Positions 24,508 through 31,646 of a DNA stretch of 64,000 bases are shown in pieces. Below the pieces are notes generated by a model, which did not search any database, was not told where the DNA came from, and was given only the letters and a program-made list of their open reading frames with translations. Position 1 is the first letter of the stretch; each line of letters starts with the position of its first letter. Position numbers and translations under genes: made by a program. Source of the stretch: Oscillospiraceae bacterium. GTDB lineage: Bacteria; Bacillota; Clostridia; Oscillospirales; Ruminococcaceae. Location of the stretch: NCBI GenBank assembly GCA_016281125.1, contig JAEEIA010000034.1:1-64000 (forward strand). The letters are read 5' to 3'.

Positions 24508-25804
24508 GCGGCGTACCTCTTTTCTCTTTATCCGGTGCTGCGTTGCAGTCCGGTTCGTTCCGGATAATCGTCAGATACGGCGGGGAATACGGATGCGCTT
24601 TCAGCTTCGGCAGGGTCAGGCGCATTTCAAAGACAGGATCGGCAGAAATCTCCATGCTGCCGCCGATCTCCGCGGCGGCGCGTGCGACATTGCGCAGACC
24701 GCCCGCAGGCTGCATATCCTTTGCAGGGGGCTTGCCGTTGTTCGTGAAGCGGAGCTCATATGCACTGCCCGTATCCACAGTGCGTATGGTTGCGCAGTCG
24801 CCGTCTGCGTGACGGCGGACGTTCATGGTGTGGACTGCGATTGCGGTATCTATCACAGGAATCAGCGGATCCTCCGTCGGGAGCGTGCCTTCGGTCACCA
24901 GCCTGATGCCGAGGAGCTTTGCGCGCTGACAGTTGACGAAGTACGGCGTCTGCCATTCCTCGCGGTCCTCCTGCTCCAGCAGACGGATGTTGTCCTTCCA
25001 CATGCGGAACATTTCCTCGCGGTTCACACAGGACGGGTCGGAGAGCCAGCGCCGCGCAAGCAGCAGCGCCTGCCCGAGATTGTCGTGGATGCGCACCTTG
25101 ATCTGGAGCACTTCCTTTTCCATGATGACATATTTCAGTTCGGAATGCAGCGCTTTCAGGCGCGTATTGATCGCCTTGACGCGTGCCTGCTTTTCCTCCA
25201 GCTCCTCGGTCAGACGGTATTCTTCCGTGATGTCTGACGCGATCAGCTCGTAGATCGGTGCGCCGTCCAGTGCCGCCTCATAGCGGGCAAAGCCGTATGC
25301 ACGGCCGTCCGGCAGACGGATAATCGGCTTTTCGCCGCCGCTGATGCTGCACGGCAGCGTGCTCTCTGTCAGCTGCTGCCAGAACATTGCGGCATTGGAG
25401 AGCGCCGCGCCGGTTGCGTCCCGGCAGATGCGGCTCATGCTCGGGTTGACGATCTTGGACAGTCCCTCCGGGAAATAGACGCAGAGCCCGGCAGGCAGCG
25501 TATCAAAGCATTCCTTGATCGACACGACGGAGAGCTTGCTGCGCCGTATGATGCGGATGCGCCGGAAAACGGCTGCCGCAAGCAAGGTCAGCAGAATAAG
25601 CGGAATGCAGAGCAGCGGCGAAGGCCGTCTGTCCGTGCGCATCAGCAGCTGTACGATCAGGAATGCGCCGAAGCCTGCCAGCGCGGTCAGCATGGGGTAC
25701 AGGCGCCTCACGGACATCCGTGCCAGCAGCACCAGCGCATAGAAGTACAGGAAAATCAGCGCGGTTGCCCAGAGCGCTGCAAGCCCTGCCTGAAATTCAT
25801 GCAT
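24497..25804 (-). CDS. Membrane sensor histidine kinase, HPK7-like
   Basis: This 435-residue kinase has two to three N-terminal membrane helices (about 5-30, 37-55 and 63-80), a PAS-like region (about 95-190), a coiled coil (about 195-235) and a dimerisation/phospho-acceptor block 'RIHDNLGQALLL' with His240. An ATPase-like domain ends the protein ('NVRRHADG' as N-box, then 'FTNNGKPP' where a DxGxG box is usual, and 'GGLRNVARAAAEIGG'). It pairs with the LuxR regulator. The G1-like box is atypical, so ATP binding should be tested. The ATG at 25804 has 'ggaggaggtg' upstream and overlaps the previous gene by 8 bases. Confidence 0.85.
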   Translation of the reverse strand: MHEFQAGLAALWATALIFLYFYALVLLARMSVRRLYPMLTALAGFGAFLIVQLLMRTDRRPSPLLCIPLILLTLLAAAVFRRIRIIRRSKLSVVSIKECFDTLPAGLCVYFPEGLSKIVNPSMSRICRDATGAALSNAAMFWQQLTESTLPCSISGGEKPIIRLPDGRAYGFARYEAALDGAPIYELIASDITEEYRLTEELEEKQARVKAINTRLKALHSELKYVIMEKEVLQIKVRIHDNLGQALLLARRWLSDPSCVNREEMFRMWKDNIRLLEQEDREEWQTPYFVNCQRAKLLGIRLVTEGTLPTEDPLIPVIDTAIAVHTMNVRRHADGDCATIRTVDTGSAYELRFTNNGKPPAKDMQPAGGLRNVARAAAEIGGSMEISADPVFEMRLTLPKLKAHPYSPPYLTIIRNEPDCNAAPDKEKRGTPHGI

Positions 25805-27383
25805 ATGTCGCACCTCCTCCCGCACAGATCCGGTATGCGCCGTCCTCCTCCGTGACGGTCAGCCGCAGTGCCGAATCCTGCAAATACGGCGCCAGCGCGG
25901 CGGCATCCGGTTCGGCATCCATCCGGATATCCAGCAGCAGCTCCGGCGATGCGGAAATGACCACGCTGCAAATCGTGAAGCGGGCGACGGTCTGTTCCAT
26001 CAGCGCTTCAAACAGGTCATAGGTCTGGATGATTTCCGCCGCATTGCAGTCCCGCGGGGACGGGCTTTCCAGCACGCACTCCTTGCCGAGCAGATGCAGG
26101 CATTCGAGGCTCTCGCGGACGGAATACAGCAGCTCGTCCGTCGGAATGACCGGACTGCGGTTTGCCAGCAGCATCAGATTTGCGCAGCGCTTGACATAGG
26201 TGCCCAGCAGCAGACTGTGCGGCAGATGCTCCGCGGCCGTTTCGCTGTCCCGGAGCGTTTCGGCGATTTCGGCAAGCTGACTGTGCGTATGCAGGGCGAT
26301 GGCGTCGTACAGGCGGTTCTGCGTTTCGTAGCGCGTGCGCTCCGCGGTGACGGCGTTTTCCTCCTCAATCAGCTCGTTTTCCTCCTCGATGCGCTCGTTC
26401 ATGTCCTCGAGCCGCAGATTCAGCCGCCGGATCGCGGAAACATCCTCCGTCCACGTCATGCTGCCGCCGAGGATCGGTTTGCCGCGGACGAGCAGATAGG
26501 CATTGGATGCGCGGTCGAAGCTGGCCTCGGACGCGTAGCGCACGGCGCCGGTGCTGTCCTTCAGCTCCGCATTGATATGCGAGAGCCGGAACAGCTCGCG
26601 GTAGCCGGTGTTTGTCTGGAGCAGCCCGATGATCGAGCAGCCGTGCCAGCATCCGATAAAGATCAGTGAAAAGGCAGACTGCACATTGAACAGCCGGACA
26701 CCGTGAAACGACGGCGTTCCGCCGCTGATGACGTACCACGCAAGCAGCAGTGCGCCGATGCCGGAGAGCAGAACCGGGATATACCATTTTGCGCGGCATT
26801 TGGACAGGCGGCAGCGGTAGAGCATGACCGCAAATGCGCCGTAGCCGAGCACCAGCGACCAGATGACGAGCAGCACGTAGCACCATCCGTGGCGGTAGCT
26901 GCCGTCCGGCGCAATGATGAGCAGCGCGCGGTGCTTGTCATTCAGCATGAAGAAGATGCTGAGCAGCAGCGCACAGACGCGGAGGATATGGACATGCTTC
27001 GGCAGATGCTCGTGCTCCTCCGTGCCGATGCAGAGTGCCGTCTGATAGGTCATCAGCGGGACGATGCAGAACGGGATATAGTAAAGGTACCAGAAATAGC
27101 GCACGGCCGTCCCGGAATACGCGAAGAACATGTATTTGCACATGCGTGCGACGAACAGTGCGGTCAGCGCGTAGCTGATGCCCAGCAGATTGCGCCGGAT
27201 GCGCGGGTGAATGATCTGCCCGCGGATATACTGCCCCCATGTGAAGCAGAGCAGACCGGAAATGAACAGCTCCGTATAGCGGAAATGCGAGAACGTGTGC
27301 AGCAGGCTGAGGAAAAAGGAGCCCGCAAGATATAGGATGACGACAAAAACATAAGTCAGGGCGTGCTTCCGGATTCCGGGCAT
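25797..27383 (-). CDS. Multi-TM sensor protein with degenerate kinase-like C-terminus
   Basis: This 528-residue protein has about eight membrane helices (roughly 10-250), then a cytoplasmic PAS-like block ('SGAVRYASEASFD' region, about 280-325). A coiled coil rich in 'EEENELIEEENAV' (about 330-350) and a helical C-terminal region follow. The C-terminus carries 'ALHTHSQLAEIAETLRDSE' where a kinase would have its phospho-His, but I see no N, G1 or G2 ATP-binding boxes. It probably senses a signal and passes it to the kinase encoded next (inference). The ATG at 27383 follows 'aaaaaggaggtg'. First gene of the operon. Confidence 0.75.
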   Translation of the reverse strand: MPGIRKHALTYVFVVILYLAGSFFLSLLHTFSHFRYTELFISGLLCFTWGQYIRGQIIHPRIRRNLLGISYALTALFVARMCKYMFFAYSGTAVRYFWYLYYIPFCIVPLMTYQTALCIGTEEHEHLPKHVHILRVCALLLSIFFMLNDKHRALLIIAPDGSYRHGWCYVLLVIWSLVLGYGAFAVMLYRCRLSKCRAKWYIPVLLSGIGALLLAWYVISGGTPSFHGVRLFNVQSAFSLIFIGCWHGCSIIGLLQTNTGYRELFRLSHINAELKDSTGAVRYASEASFDRASNAYLLVRGKPILGGSMTWTEDVSAIRRLNLRLEDMNERIEEENELIEEENAVTAERTRYETQNRLYDAIALHTHSQLAEIAETLRDSETAAEHLPHSLLLGTYVKRCANLMLLANRSPVIPTDELLYSVRESLECLHLLGKECVLESPSPRDCNAAEIIQTYDLFEALMEQTVARFTICSVVISASPELLLDIRMDAEPDAAALAPYLQDSALRLTVTEEDGAYRICAGGGATYA

Positions 27384-27475
27384 CGGAACACCTCCTTTTT
27401 GCAATTTGTGAATACTGCACAGAACTGATGCGGAATTTATGCTGAGAATTCACGCGCCAGGTTCACTTTTGACCA

Positions 27476-27504
27476 CTGACAAAATCTCAGAACTATGCTA
27501 TAAT
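27476..27504 (+). promoter_or_regulatory. Possible plus-strand promoter in the 27.4-27.7 kb gap
   Basis: CTGACA (27476-27481), 17-base spacer, TATAAT (27499-27504). The only thing downstream before the terminator at 27705 is about 200 non-coding bases, so a small RNA is possible. Confidence 0.4.
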
Positions 27505-27573
27505 AGCATCAGCGGGAAACATCCGGGGGAAAAAGCGGCCGGATCCGCAAAAGTGCAAAATATCCTAACTTAC

Positions 27574-27603
27574 AGTATAACATGGCGCCGTTTGCTTTGT
27601 CAA
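27574..27603 (-). promoter_or_regulatory. Promoter of the two-component operon
   Basis: On the minus strand TTGACA (27598-27603) and TATACT (27574-27579) are 18 bases apart. Transcripts would begin near 27567 and carry a leader of about 180 bases before the start at 27383. Confidence 0.8.
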
Positions 27604-27704
27604 GCGGACGCAATATGATTATGAAAAACAATATTTTACGGTGATGATCTCCTGCGCAGAGAACGCGGATTCATCGCGCAGAGATCCTTTTGCCGGACAT
27701 GCTG

Positions 27705-27733
27705 AGCGCACCCTGAGGGGTGTGCTTTTTTTG
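27705..27733 (+). terminator. Terminator upstream of sigI
   Basis: Nine-base-pair stem 'agcgcaccc' (27705-27713) with 'ggggtgtgct' (27718-27726), then seven T residues. It has no protein gene in front of it on this strand. Confidence 0.75.
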
Positions 27734-27778
27734 TCTGCCGCCTGCTTTTTTTATGCGAAAGGAAATGCCGTTAAATTC

Positions 27779-27807
27779 TTGACATTTTCGCACAGCTGTG
27801 TTATAAT
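27779..27807 (+). promoter_or_regulatory. Sigma-A promoter of sigI
   Basis: Perfect TTGACA (27779-27784), 17-base spacer, perfect TATAAT (27802-27807). It lies 159 bases before the sigI start; a GC-rich hairpin at about 27851-27885 lies in the leader. Confidence 0.85.
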
Positions 27808-27910
27808 GAAAAAAATGCTGCTGCGGCGTGTTCAGCAGAAACCAGTAATGCGCACCGCTCCGGCCAGACGTCGGGGCGGTTTGCGATTTTGACGGAATTT
27901 TACTGCGATT

Positions 27911-27938
27911 ACCCCGGTTTTCGGCGGATTACTGCGTA
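27911..27938 (+). promoter_or_regulatory. SigI-type promoter of sigI-rsgI
   Basis: ACCCC (27911-27915), 19 bases, CGTA (27935-27938). SigI promoters in Bacillus and Clostridium thermocellum have a CCCC-type -35 and a CGAA/CGTA-type -10. The same sequence and spacing occurs at 30018-30045. It would give autoregulation. Confidence 0.65.
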
Positions 27939-27965
27939 TTCTTTAAGTAATATGGGGGTGATGGG

Positions 27966-28682
27966 GTGAAAAGCGATTCGCATCAGATCATAACCCGCGT
28001 CTATCAGGCCAAAACTGACAGCCGTGCTGCGGATGCGCTGATTGCATCCTATATGCCGTTCATAAAATCAGAGACTGCCAAATTTCTGAAGCGACCGCCC
28101 GATCCCAGCGATGACGAACTGAGCATCGCAATGTTTGCGTTCTACGAAGCAATCAGAAGCTATGTGAAATCCCGCGGCGCGTTTCTCAATTATGCCGCAT
28201 TGCAGATCCGAAGCCGTCTGATTGACAATTACCGCCGTGAGGCACGGAATAAAGGTCAGATTTCGCTGGACAGCAGCGACGAGGAGCAGGCTGATCTGCT
28301 TGAAACCATTCCGGACGGTCACGATGAATACGAGGCGCATGAAATGCGCGAGGCGACCAGACAGGAGATCGAGGAGCTATCCGCTCAGATGACGGAGTTC
28401 GGCGTGTCCATGACCGATGTCGCGGACAATTCCCCGCGGCAGGGCAGAACCGTCGAAAGCTGCCGGAGAGCAATCGCCTATGCGCGGAGCCATCCGGATC
28501 TGCTGGAGGAGTTCCTCCGCACAAAGCGTGTTCCGATTGCAAGGCTTGCTGAGGGCGCGGCCGTAGACCGGAAATCGCTCGAGCGGCACAGACGCTATCT
28601 TGTGGCGGTGCTGCTCATCTGTACAAATGGGTATGAGATCCTGCGCGGACATATTATGCAGGTTCTGAAAGGGGGGTGCTGA
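27966..28682 (+). CDS. sigI: RNA polymerase sigma-I factor
   Basis: This 238-residue protein has sigma region 2 ('FLNYAALQIRSRLIDNYRREARNKG', described in parts: 'AALQIRSRLIDNYRR' is the -10 recognition helix) and a SigI-type C-terminal domain (about 130-230) in place of classic region 4. In Clostridium thermocellum SigI factors switch on cellulosome and wall-polysaccharide genes when the RsgI partner senses polymer. The GTG at 27966 has 'gggggtg' upstream. The anti-sigma gene starts two bases after its stop. Both a sigma-A and a SigI-type promoter precede it. Confidence 0.85.
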   Translation: MKSDSHQIITRVYQAKTDSRAADALIASYMPFIKSETAKFLKRPPDPSDDELSIAMFAFYEAIRSYVKSRGAFLNYAALQIRSRLIDNYRREARNKGQISLDSSDEEQADLLETIPDGHDEYEAHEMREATRQEIEELSAQMTEFGVSMTDVADNSPRQGRTVESCRRAIAYARSHPDLLEEFLRTKRVPIARLAEGAAVDRKSLERHRRYLVAVLLICTNGYEILRGHIMQVLKGGC

Positions 28683-28683
28683 G

Positions 28684-29907
28684 ATGAAATATCTGGTGAC
28701 GGAATGCCACGAGGGCTTTGCCGTGCTCATGGATGAGCAGGCGGGCTTTGTCCACGCGGCGAATCTGCATTATCAGGTCGGGCAGACTGTGACGAATCCG
28801 ATCCTGATGCAGGAGGCAGAGCCGGAGCAGAAGCATATTACGGTGAAAAAGCTGATGCCGTTCATGGCGGCAGCCGCCTGCATCGCTGTCGTTTCGGCGG
28901 CCGGGTTCCGGTATTATACACGGAATGTCAAGACGTATTCCGTTGTGCTCATGTCATCTGACGCCAATATTAAAATGTATCTGAATCAGCAGGGTGAGGT
29001 CGTCAGCCTGAAAAGCGACGACGATTACGGCGCCGCGCTGATCAAGCATTACAGTGCAAAGCACAAGAGCAAGACCGATGTTGCCAATGATCTGCTTCAG
29101 AAGCAGATTGACGAGGGGCATCTGACCAGCAGCGACACGGTGGATATTTATATTTCCGCCTTCAACGATGCGGAGTTTGATACCTATAAAACAGAGTTTG
29201 AAACGGAGATTCAGCAGGTCAGGGTGAGCGTGCAGGAAATGGCTGCTGCACCGGAGCCGCCGAAGCCCGTCAAGCCGGATCCCAAGGCAGAGGCCAAGAA
29301 GGATCCCAGGGCGGAAGCCAAAAAGGATCCGAAGGAGGAACCGAAGGCCGGCCCCAAGGCTGACCTGAATGCAGAACAGGCGCTGCCCGATCCGCCCGAT
29401 CCGGCCAATGCGCAGGCAGCACAGCCTGCCGCACCGAAGGCTGATCCGCCTGCGGCAGTCAAGCCCGGCGCTCAGCCGAAGAATGACGTCAAGCCGATTG
29501 GCCCGATGATGCCGCCGACACCGCCCGCTGCGGAGGTGAAGCCTGCGGAGGAGGGCAAGACACCGGTCGCTCCGGAGCCTGCTGCACCGGAGGAAAAGCC
29601 CGATCCCGAAAAGGATCCCGGCAAGAAGCCGGATGAAATCGAAAAGCCCGATCCGGAGGCCAAGCCGGACGATGATATTCCTGCGCCGGACAATAAACCG
29701 GAAAAAACGGAAACGCCGGAGGAGCAGGATAGGGGGAACCCGGTGCTGCCCGCACCTGAGAGCGGACAGCCCGGTGCAGAAATCGGCCCGGAGGAACAGG
29801 AGCCTGAAGAGATCCAGCCTCTGCCGATGAAACCGGAACCGGCAAGCGGGCTGCTCCCGAAGGCCGATCCGTTGGTGAAACCGGCGCCTCTGGAAGCATT
29901 TGCATAA
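28684..29907 (+). CDS. RsgI-like anti-sigma-I factor with Pro-rich extracellular tail
   Basis: This 407-residue protein has the RsgI layout: a cytoplasmic N-terminal anti-sigma domain (about 1-52, 'GFAVLMDEQAGFVHA'), one membrane helix (about 58-77), an extracellular RsgI core (about 80-185) and a disordered Pro/Lys/Glu/Asp-rich tail (about 190-400). It should hold SigI inactive until an outside signal arrives. In characterised RsgI proteins the core has a D-x-N-P-S motif cut between Asn and Pro; here the position reads 'SSDANIKMYLN', without Pro. No carbohydrate-binding module is seen, unlike clostridial homologues. The tail may reach into the wall. Confidence 0.8.
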   Translation: MKYLVTECHEGFAVLMDEQAGFVHAANLHYQVGQTVTNPILMQEAEPEQKHITVKKLMPFMAAAACIAVVSAAGFRYYTRNVKTYSVVLMSSDANIKMYLNQQGEVVSLKSDDDYGAALIKHYSAKHKSKTDVANDLLQKQIDEGHLTSSDTVDIYISAFNDAEFDTYKTEFETEIQQVRVSVQEMAAAPEPPKPVKPDPKAEAKKDPRAEAKKDPKEEPKAGPKADLNAEQALPDPPDPANAQAAQPAAPKADPPAAVKPGAQPKNDVKPIGPMMPPTPPAAEVKPAEEGKTPVAPEPAAPEEKPDPEKDPGKKPDEIEKPDPEAKPDDDIPAPDNKPEKTETPEEQDRGNPVLPAPESGQPGAEIGPEEQEPEEIQPLPMKPEPASGLLPKADPLVKPAPLEAFA

Positions 29908-29923
29908 GCCTGTATTCTTTTTC

Positions 29924-29959
29924 GGACTGCTGCACAACCTGCGGCGGTCCTATTTTTTT
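29924..29959 (+). terminator. Terminator of sigI-rsgI
   Basis: Eleven-base-pair stem 'ggactgctgca' (29924-29934) with 'tgcggcggtcc' (29940-29950), two G-T pairs, then 'tattttttt'. Confidence 0.85.
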
Positions 29960-30017
29960 CAGGAAATACGTTCAAAATATTGCGAACTGTATTTTTTTCA
30001 AAAAATTTTTTCAGGAT

Positions 30018-30045
30018 ACCCCGTTTTTTGCGATCCCGATCCGTA
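30018..30045 (+). promoter_or_regulatory. SigI-type promoter of the secreted Pro-rich gene
   Basis: ACCCC (30018-30022), 19 bases, CGTA (30042-30045), matching the element before sigI. No sigma-A promoter is apparent between the terminator at 29924 and the start at 30130, which supports SigI control. Confidence 0.65.
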
Positions 30046-30129
30046 ACCTGATAACAGAAAGCAAAACATGCTTTTCGCTCCCGATCATAACGACGGAGCA
30101 ACATGAAAAAAGGAAAAGGAGTCCTGATC

Positions 30130-30957
30130 ATGAAACTGAAGACCAGAAAGCAGATCCTGTCCGCAATCGCAGCGCTCGCAGTTCTGTCCGCAGCGACCGG
30201 CGCAACCGCATTTGCAGCGAACCTCGCTGAAAAAGAGAACACTGCTCCGGCTATCACCGATGAGGTGAAGGAAGAGGCTGAGGCTGAGGTCGAGGCACCG
30301 GCACCGGCAGCAGAAGCTCCGGCAGCTGAGGCACCGGCTGAAGAGGCTGAGGCCGAGGAACCGGCAGCTGAAGCTCCGGCAGCTGAAACGCCCGCAGCTG
30401 AAACGCCCGCAGCAGAGGCTGAGGATGTTGAGGCACCGGCAGAAGAAGCTGAGAAGCCTGCAAAGCCGGTCGGCAAGCATGAGATCATTGCGATGATCAA
30501 CAAGACCTTCGATCTCGAAACCTTCGAGTTCAAGGATGACGATGCAAAGGCTGAGTGGATTGACTTCTGCCAGACCACGCTGAAGCCGGAGCTCGAGAAG
30601 GAAGCAAACAAGCCGGTTCCGTCTGAGGACGAGAAGCCGGAGCCGCCGAAGCCTGCTGAGGAAGGCGAGAAGCCGGAACCGCCGAAGCCTGCTGAGGAAG
30701 GCGAGAAGCCGGAGCCCCCGAAGCCTGCTGAGGAAGGCGAGAAGCCGGAGCCCCCGAAGCCTGCTGAAGAAGGCGAGAAGCCGGAGCCTCCGAAGCCGGC
30801 CGAGAACGGCGAGAAGCCGGAGCCCCCGAAGCCGCCTGTCCCGGGTGAAGGCCCTGCGGGTCCGCATCATGAGGCACCGAAGGCTGCTGAGGAAGCAGCT
30901 GAGGAGACCGCTGAAGCTGTTGAAGAAACAACTGCTGAAACCGAAGCAGCTGAGTAA
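30130..30957 (+). CDS. Secreted acidic Pro-rich repeat protein
   Basis: This 275-residue protein has a signal peptide (about 1-29, ending 'TAFA'), an Ala/Glu/Pro-rich stretch (about 35-110), a short globular-looking part ('MINKTFDLETFEFKDDDAKA' and on, about 120-158) and six tandem 'EKPEPPKPAEEG'-type repeats (about 168-239). An Ala/Glu-rich end follows. No sorting signal or enzyme motif is seen. The ATG at 30130 is preferred over 30103 because 'aaaaggag' lies 8 bases before it and the signal peptide then starts cleanly. A SigI-type promoter precedes it, suggesting a wall- or matrix-associated role linked to SigI/RsgI. Confidence 0.75.
   Translation: MKLKTRKQILSAIAALAVLSAATGATAFAANLAEKENTAPAITDEVKEEAEAEVEAPAPAAEAPAAEAPAEEAEAEEPAAEAPAAETPAAETPAAEAEDVEAPAEEAEKPAKPVGKHEIIAMINKTFDLETFEFKDDDAKAEWIDFCQTTLKPELEKEANKPVPSEDEKPEPPKPAEEGEKPEPPKPAEEGEKPEPPKPAEEGEKPEPPKPAEEGEKPEPPKPAENGEKPEPPKPPVPGEGPAGPHHEAPKAAEEAAEETAEAVEETTAETEAAE
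30631..30846 (+). repeat. Six tandem 36-bp coding repeats
   Basis: Six in-phase units encode EKPEPPKPAEEG or close variants (the last two end in ENG and PVPG). Near-identical DNA between copies suggests recent expansion or gene conversion. Confidence 0.92.
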
Positions 30958-31060
30958 TTCTTCGATTCGTATTGATCGTTTGGTTTTCCCCCCGAACGTT
31001 CATATACTTCCCTAATTTTCCCCAATTCCCTTCCCAAAACGTAAGCTTTTTGCTCCACAA

Positions 31061-31104
31061 AAAAACCGTCCTCATCAGCCGTGGCAAGATGAGGGCGGTT
31101 TTTC
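31061..31104 (+). terminator. Bidirectional terminator after the Pro-rich gene
   Basis: 'aaaaaccgtcctcatc' pairs with 'gatgagggcggttttt' (one G-T/mismatch position) and gives A-run/T-run on both sides. Confidence 0.8.
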
Positions 31105-31122
31105 TCTGATGCAAAAAAATGC

Positions 31123-31156
31123 AGCGGCACGGACGGTTTGTCGGTGCCGCTTTTTC
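31123..31156 (+). terminator. Second terminator hairpin
   Basis: 'agcggcac' (31123-31130) pairs with 'gtgccgct' (31144-31151), preceded by seven A and followed by five T; works for either strand. Confidence 0.7.
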
Positions 31157-31245
31157 GTTGTAACTGTAATAAATCCGGTCAGACTGTTTCAGAAGCCTGA
31201 CCGGAATATGCTGCGGATCATCTGCGGCGGGAAAATTGCGCTGTC

Positions 31246-31274
31246 TTGACAAAAACCATGTAAAATGCTATAAT
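31246..31274 (+). promoter_or_regulatory. Orphan sigma-A promoter
   Basis: Perfect TTGACA (31246-31251), 17-base spacer, perfect TATAAT (31269-31274). No plus-strand coding region begins before 31647, and a terminator hairpin lies only 40 bases downstream. Confidence 0.85.
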
Positions 31275-31280
31275 ACTTGC

Positions 31281-31355
31281 AGATGATGCTGTGAAACCGT
31301 CATCGCATAGCAGCGCACCTGACTTGCACAGGCGCGCATTATTTTTCCTTTTTTG
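31281..31355 (+). ncRNA. Possible ~70-nt small RNA, convergent with the DUF896 gene
   Basis: A perfect promoter at 31246-31274 is followed by an inner stem-loop ('gatga...tcatc') and a terminator: 'gcgcacctg' (31313-31321) with 'caggcgcgc' (31329-31337) and a T-rich tract to 31355. The 3' end overlaps the 3' end of the minus-strand gene at 31339-31554. No family recognised. Confidence 0.45.
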
Positions 31356-31554
31356 CATCTGCAACGCGGCGGATGACATTGCCGTCCTTGTCCACAATGA
31401 CCGTGTGCTCCAGCGTGCCGACCAGATTGCGGCGGAACAGTTCTCGGTACTGATTCCGGAGCACCTCACGCTCCGCAATTTCGGCGTCGTCCAGCCCGAC
31501 GGTCTTTGCCTTGTGTGCAAGCTCGTTGATGCGGTCAAGCAGTCCCTGATCCAA
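31339..31554 (-). CDS. DUF896 family protein
   Basis: This 71-residue helical protein fits the DUF896/YnzC family: 'LDRINELAHKAKTVGLDDAEIAER' near the N-terminus, 'LRNQYRELFRRNL' in the middle and a 'VDKDGN' tail. YnzC of Bacillus subtilis is a small helical-hairpin protein of the SOS-linked yneAB-ynzC operon; a precise role is unknown. The start is a TTG at 31554, about 11 bases after 'aaagga'; the frame is closed by a stop at 31561-31563, so no other start fits. A consensus promoter lies upstream. Confidence 0.8.
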   Translation of the reverse strand: MDQGLLDRINELAHKAKTVGLDDAEIAEREVLRNQYRELFRRNLVGTLEHTVIVDKDGNVIRRVADAKKEK

Positions 31555-31588
31555 AAGGGATCACATCCTTTCCGTTTTGATTAAGCCT

Positions 31589-31617
31589 ATTATACCACAG
31601 ATCCGCGCGGTTTGCAA
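31589..31617 (-). promoter_or_regulatory. Promoter of the DUF896 gene
   Basis: Minus-strand TTGCAA (31612-31617), 17-base spacer, TATAAT (31589-31594), about 35 bases before the TTG start. Confidence 0.8.
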
Positions 31618-31646
31618 GACCGTCCGCGGAGATTACGGAGAATTCC

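Noticed and set aside
27469-27504. TTGACC at 27469 as the -35 of the plus-strand promoter
   Set aside because: The spacer to TATAAT would be 24 bases; the CTGACA at 27476 gives 17.
30631-30846. Possible CRISPR array or satellite (36-bp repeats)
   Set aside because: No spacers; the units encode a regular protein repeat in a secreted protein.
31218-31538. A 106-codon minus-strand frame overlapping the DUF896 gene
   Set aside because: DUF896 family motifs are in the other frame, which also has a ribosome site and promoter.
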